From contig CAWIKY010000007.1 in assembly GCA_963836905.1 (NCBI GenBank), positions 248,001 to 312,000 of the forward strand: a stretch of DNA of 64,000 nt. Reading direction: 5' to 3'. Every line of letters starts with the position of its first letter. Position 1 is the first letter of the stretch. Shown here piece after piece: positions 62,195 to 64,000 of this stretch. This DNA comes from CAWIKY01 sp963836905 (GTDB lineage: Bacteria; Pseudomonadota; Alphaproteobacteria; Caulobacterales; Hyphomonadaceae). Position numbers and translations under genes: made by a program. The notes beneath the pieces are model-generated. The model was not told the origin of the DNA, did no database searches, and saw only the letters and a program-made list of their open reading frames with translations.

Positions 62195-62267
62195 CCCCTC
62201 CCCTGCTTTCAGGGGAGGGGGTTGGGGTGGGGCGAACAACAGTCGGTCTCCCCCTGAAAGGGGAGAC
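62195..62267. repeat. Two GC-rich hairpins between gcvPA and gcvPB
   Basis: cccctcccctg-cttt-caggggagggg (62195-62220, 11-bp arms) and gtctcccc-N6-ggggagac (62246-62267). A third, weaker stem (ccctcc/ggaggag) lies just upstream around 62158. They interrupt an operon. Confidence 0.65.
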
Positions 62268-62288
62268 AAGGGGATTCAGAGCGTCTCA

Positions 62289-63632
62289 TCACAGCACCTT
62301 CCCGAGCGCATCGGCATAGGCGGCGATGTCTTCCGTCGTGACGCATTCGGTGGCAGCGCAGATGATCACATCATTCATGTCGCCCTCGGGGAAGAGACGT
62401 GAGGCGCGCACCCCGCCGACCACGCCATGTTCGTCGAGCGCGGCCAGAACCTCGCCTGCATCCTTGCCGACGCGGATGGCAAACTCGTTGAAGAAGCGCG
62501 GGGTGAGGACCTCCACGCCCGGCACAGCGGCGAGCGCATCCGCGAGATCGCAGGCGGCCTCATGGTTCAGCTGCGCCAGACGTTTCAGGCCGGTTCCACC
62601 AAGCAGGGTCATGTGCGCGGTGAAGGCCAGCGCGCAGAGGCCCGAATTGGTGCAGATGTTCGACGTCGCCTTGTCGCGGCGGATATGCTGTTCGCGGGTG
62701 GAAAGCGTGAGCACGAAGCCACGCGTTCCGTCAGCGTCCTCGGTCTCGCCGCATAGCCGACCCGGCATCTGACGGACAAGTTTCTCACGCGCCGCGAAGA
62801 GCCCGACATAGGGCCCGCCAAAGGTCAGCGGATTACCGATGGACTGGCCCTCACCAACGGCGATATCCGCACCCATTTCGCCGGGCGGTGTGATGAGCCC
62901 GAGACTGACCGCCTCGGTAAAGACGGAGATCATCAGCGCGCCGTCAGCATGGGCCGCCTCGGAGACGGGCGAAAGGTCTGTCACGGTGCCGAACACGTTG
63001 GGTGACTGGCCGATGACGCAGGCGGTCTCGCCGGTAACAGCGTCGCAAAGCGCCAGTTCGCCATCGACTGCCGCGTCAAGCTGGACCACTTCAATGCCTT
63101 GCGCCTCGCACAGCGTGCGGGTGGTGGCGGCATAATGCGGATGCAGGCCGCCGGAGAGCACGACCCGTTTGCGGCGCGTCACGCGGCAGGCCATCAGCGC
63201 AGCTTCACCGCAGGCCGTCGAGCCGTCATACATGGAGGCGTTGGCGACATCCATTGCCGTCAGTTCCGCCACCTGCGTCTGAAACTCGAACAGGGTCTGC
63301 AGCGTGCCTTGCGCGATTTCCGGCTGGTAGGGCGTGTAGGTGGTCAGAAATTCCGAGCGCTGGATGATGTGATCGACGCTGGCGGGCACATGATGCTTGT
63401 AGGCCCCGCAGCCGACAAAGAACGGGCCCTCGCTCGCCGTACGGTTCTTGCCGGCCAAACGTTCAAGATGACGGGTGACCTGCAATTCGCCCTGATGATC
63501 AGCCAGCCCGTCGACCTTGCCGCCCAAGCGAGCCAGTTTTGGCACATCCTCGTAAAAAGCATCGACGGAGGGCGCGCCGATCCGGTCCAGCATGGCGGCG
63601 CGGTCTTCGGGCTTCAGGGGGAGGTAGCGCAT
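62289..63632 (-). CDS. gcvPA: Glycine dehydrogenase subunit 1 (P-protein, N-terminal half)
   Basis: This is a 447-residue PLP-fold type I protein. YTPYQPEIAQGTLQTLFEFQTQ and the middle NASMYDGSTACGEAALMA are conserved GcvPA blocks, with TCSTREQHIRRDKATSNICTN-like LTLSTREQHIRRDKATSNICTN later. It lies between gcvH and gcvPB. The 116-bp gap from gcvH contains a REP-like hairpin. Confidence 0.96.
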   Translation of the reverse strand: MRYLPLKPEDRAAMLDRIGAPSVDAFYEDVPKLARLGGKVDGLADHQGELQVTRHLERLAGKNRTASEGPFFVGCGAYKHHVPASVDHIIQRSEFLTTYTPYQPEIAQGTLQTLFEFQTQVAELTAMDVANASMYDGSTACGEAALMACRVTRRKRVVLSGGLHPHYAATTRTLCEAQGIEVVQLDAAVDGELALCDAVTGETACVIGQSPNVFGTVTDLSPVSEAAHADGALMISVFTEAVSLGLITPPGEMGADIAVGEGQSIGNPLTFGGPYVGLFAAREKLVRQMPGRLCGETEDADGTRGFVLTLSTREQHIRRDKATSNICTNSGLCALAFTAHMTLLGGTGLKRLAQLNHEAACDLADALAAVPGVEVLTPRFFNEFAIRVGKDAGEVLAALDEHGVVGGVRASRLFPEGDMNDVIICAATECVTTEDIAAYADALGKVL

Positions 63633-63698
63633 CTGGTCTTCGTCCTCTGGTCCCGCGATGGCGAGACACTTTGAAATTGGGTTGCTGGTCTATTGGAG

Positions 63699-63718
63699 AT
63701 CCCCGCCTTTGCGGGGAT
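63699..63718. repeat. REP-like hairpin atccccgc-N4-gcggggat
   Basis: The perfect 8-bp stem is part of the common genomic element 'tggagatccccgc...gcggggatgac', between gcvH and gcvPA. Confidence 0.7.
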
Positions 63719-63748
63719 GACCCTGGGCGTAGAAATCAATGTTGCGGT

Positions 63749-64000
63749 CTAGAGCCCGTCGCAGAACGACTTGTAGGCCGCAGCATCCATCAGCCCGTCA
63801 AGCTGGGCGGTGTCGGAAAGCTTCAGCTTGCAGAACCAGCCCTTGCCTTCGGGGTCTTCGTTGACGGTTTCGGGCGCATCGGCGAGGTCTGTGTTGGCCT
63901 CGATCACCTCGCCGTCCACAGGTGCATAGACGTCAGACGCTGCCTTGACGCTCTCGACCACGGCCATGTCGTCGCCCTTTGAGACGGACTTGCCGGTATC
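63749..64000 (-). CDS. gcvH: Glycine cleavage H protein, partial
   Basis: The last 83 codons of GcvH; the start lies beyond the window. The lipoyl lysine is in VVESVKAASDVYAP, and the C-terminus ends in AAYKSFCDGL. It carries the aminomethyl group between P and T proteins. It is the first visible gene of the gcvH-gcvPA-gcvPB series. Confidence 0.95.
   Translation of the reverse strand, partial: DTGKSVSKGDDMAVVESVKAASDVYAPVDGEVIEANTDLADAPETVNEDPEGKGWFCKLKLSDTAQLDGLMDAAAYKSFCDGL

Noticed and set aside
57060..62267. CRISPR array from the recurrent GC-rich hairpins
   Set aside because: Units are few, unevenly spaced, in different gene gaps and of differing sequence, and no cas gene is present.

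Overview
The window is 64 kb of GC-rich, densely packed chromosome with core-genome content. Several features point to an alphaproteobacterium of the Caulobacterales/Hyphomonadales type. These are a DivL-type pseudo-histidine kinase with tyrosine at the phospho-acceptor position and a perfect CtrA box (TTAA-N7-TTAA) upstream, AddAB instead of RecBCD, AmgK/MurU cell-wall recycling next to addBA and trxA, a mesaconyl-CoA hydratase of the ethylmalonyl-CoA pathway, an SspB adaptor of the alphaproteobacterial type, and a split glycine decarboxylase. No phage, IS element, integrase, CRISPR array or rRNA operon was seen. There is one tRNA, tRNA-Leu(UAA).

Layout. 0-7.5 kb: a partial CitE-like CoA-ester lyase, DUF1499 and DUF2461 proteins, an ArsC-like reductase, a CE15-like lipoprotein esterase, mesaconyl-CoA hydratase, and small membrane proteins. 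7.6-13.7 kb: galU-manC (nucleotide sugars), an rRNA pseudouridine synthase, and a translationally coupled cytochrome P450-DUF2855 pair. 13.7-16.4 kb: a minus-strand run parD-parE-mmcQ-mtgA with overlapping genes. 16.5-22.4 kb: purD, a universal stress protein, a host-attachment protein, xseA, and a renalase-like oxidase. 22.4-27.3 kb: divL, then a 2Fe-2S ferredoxin and a ferredoxin reductase. 27.3-36.6 kb: tsaE-amgK-murU-addB-addA-trxA, mostly with overlapping reading frames. 36.6-42.4 kb: trmJ, an SDR, vapBC, a zinc peptidase, icd, and a DMT permease. 42.4-52.7 kb: a TonB receptor, queC-queD, small secreted proteins and lipoproteins, a pirin, a phasin-like/HhH protein, tRNA-Leu, topoisomerase IB, sspB, and a thioesterase. 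53-64 kb: a prolyl oligopeptidase, murC-(zinc-finger ORF)-murB, sdhB, a membrane protein, and the gcvH-gcvPA-gcvPB cluster, with palindromic and 'ttcgacaagctca' repeats in the gaps.

Functional links. The ferredoxin and ferredoxin reductase at 25.6-27.2 kb form a plausible class I electron chain for the P450 at 11.2 kb. DivL acts upstream of CckA-CtrA and carries a CtrA box in front of it, so feedback is likely. AmgK, MurU, MurB, MurC and MtgA together cover peptidoglycan precursor recycling, synthesis and polymerisation.

The main caveat is that at least four genes (usp, addB, vapC, murB), and probably the S9 peptidase signal peptide, contain single-base frameshifts. Each can be explained by one extra or missing base in a short homopolymer. 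This looks more like sequencing or assembly error than gene decay. I found no convincing, entirely new multi-gene system. The least explained items are the P450-DUF2855 pair, the phasin-like/HhH fusion, and the repeat-rich 685-bp gap upstream of the renalase-like gene.
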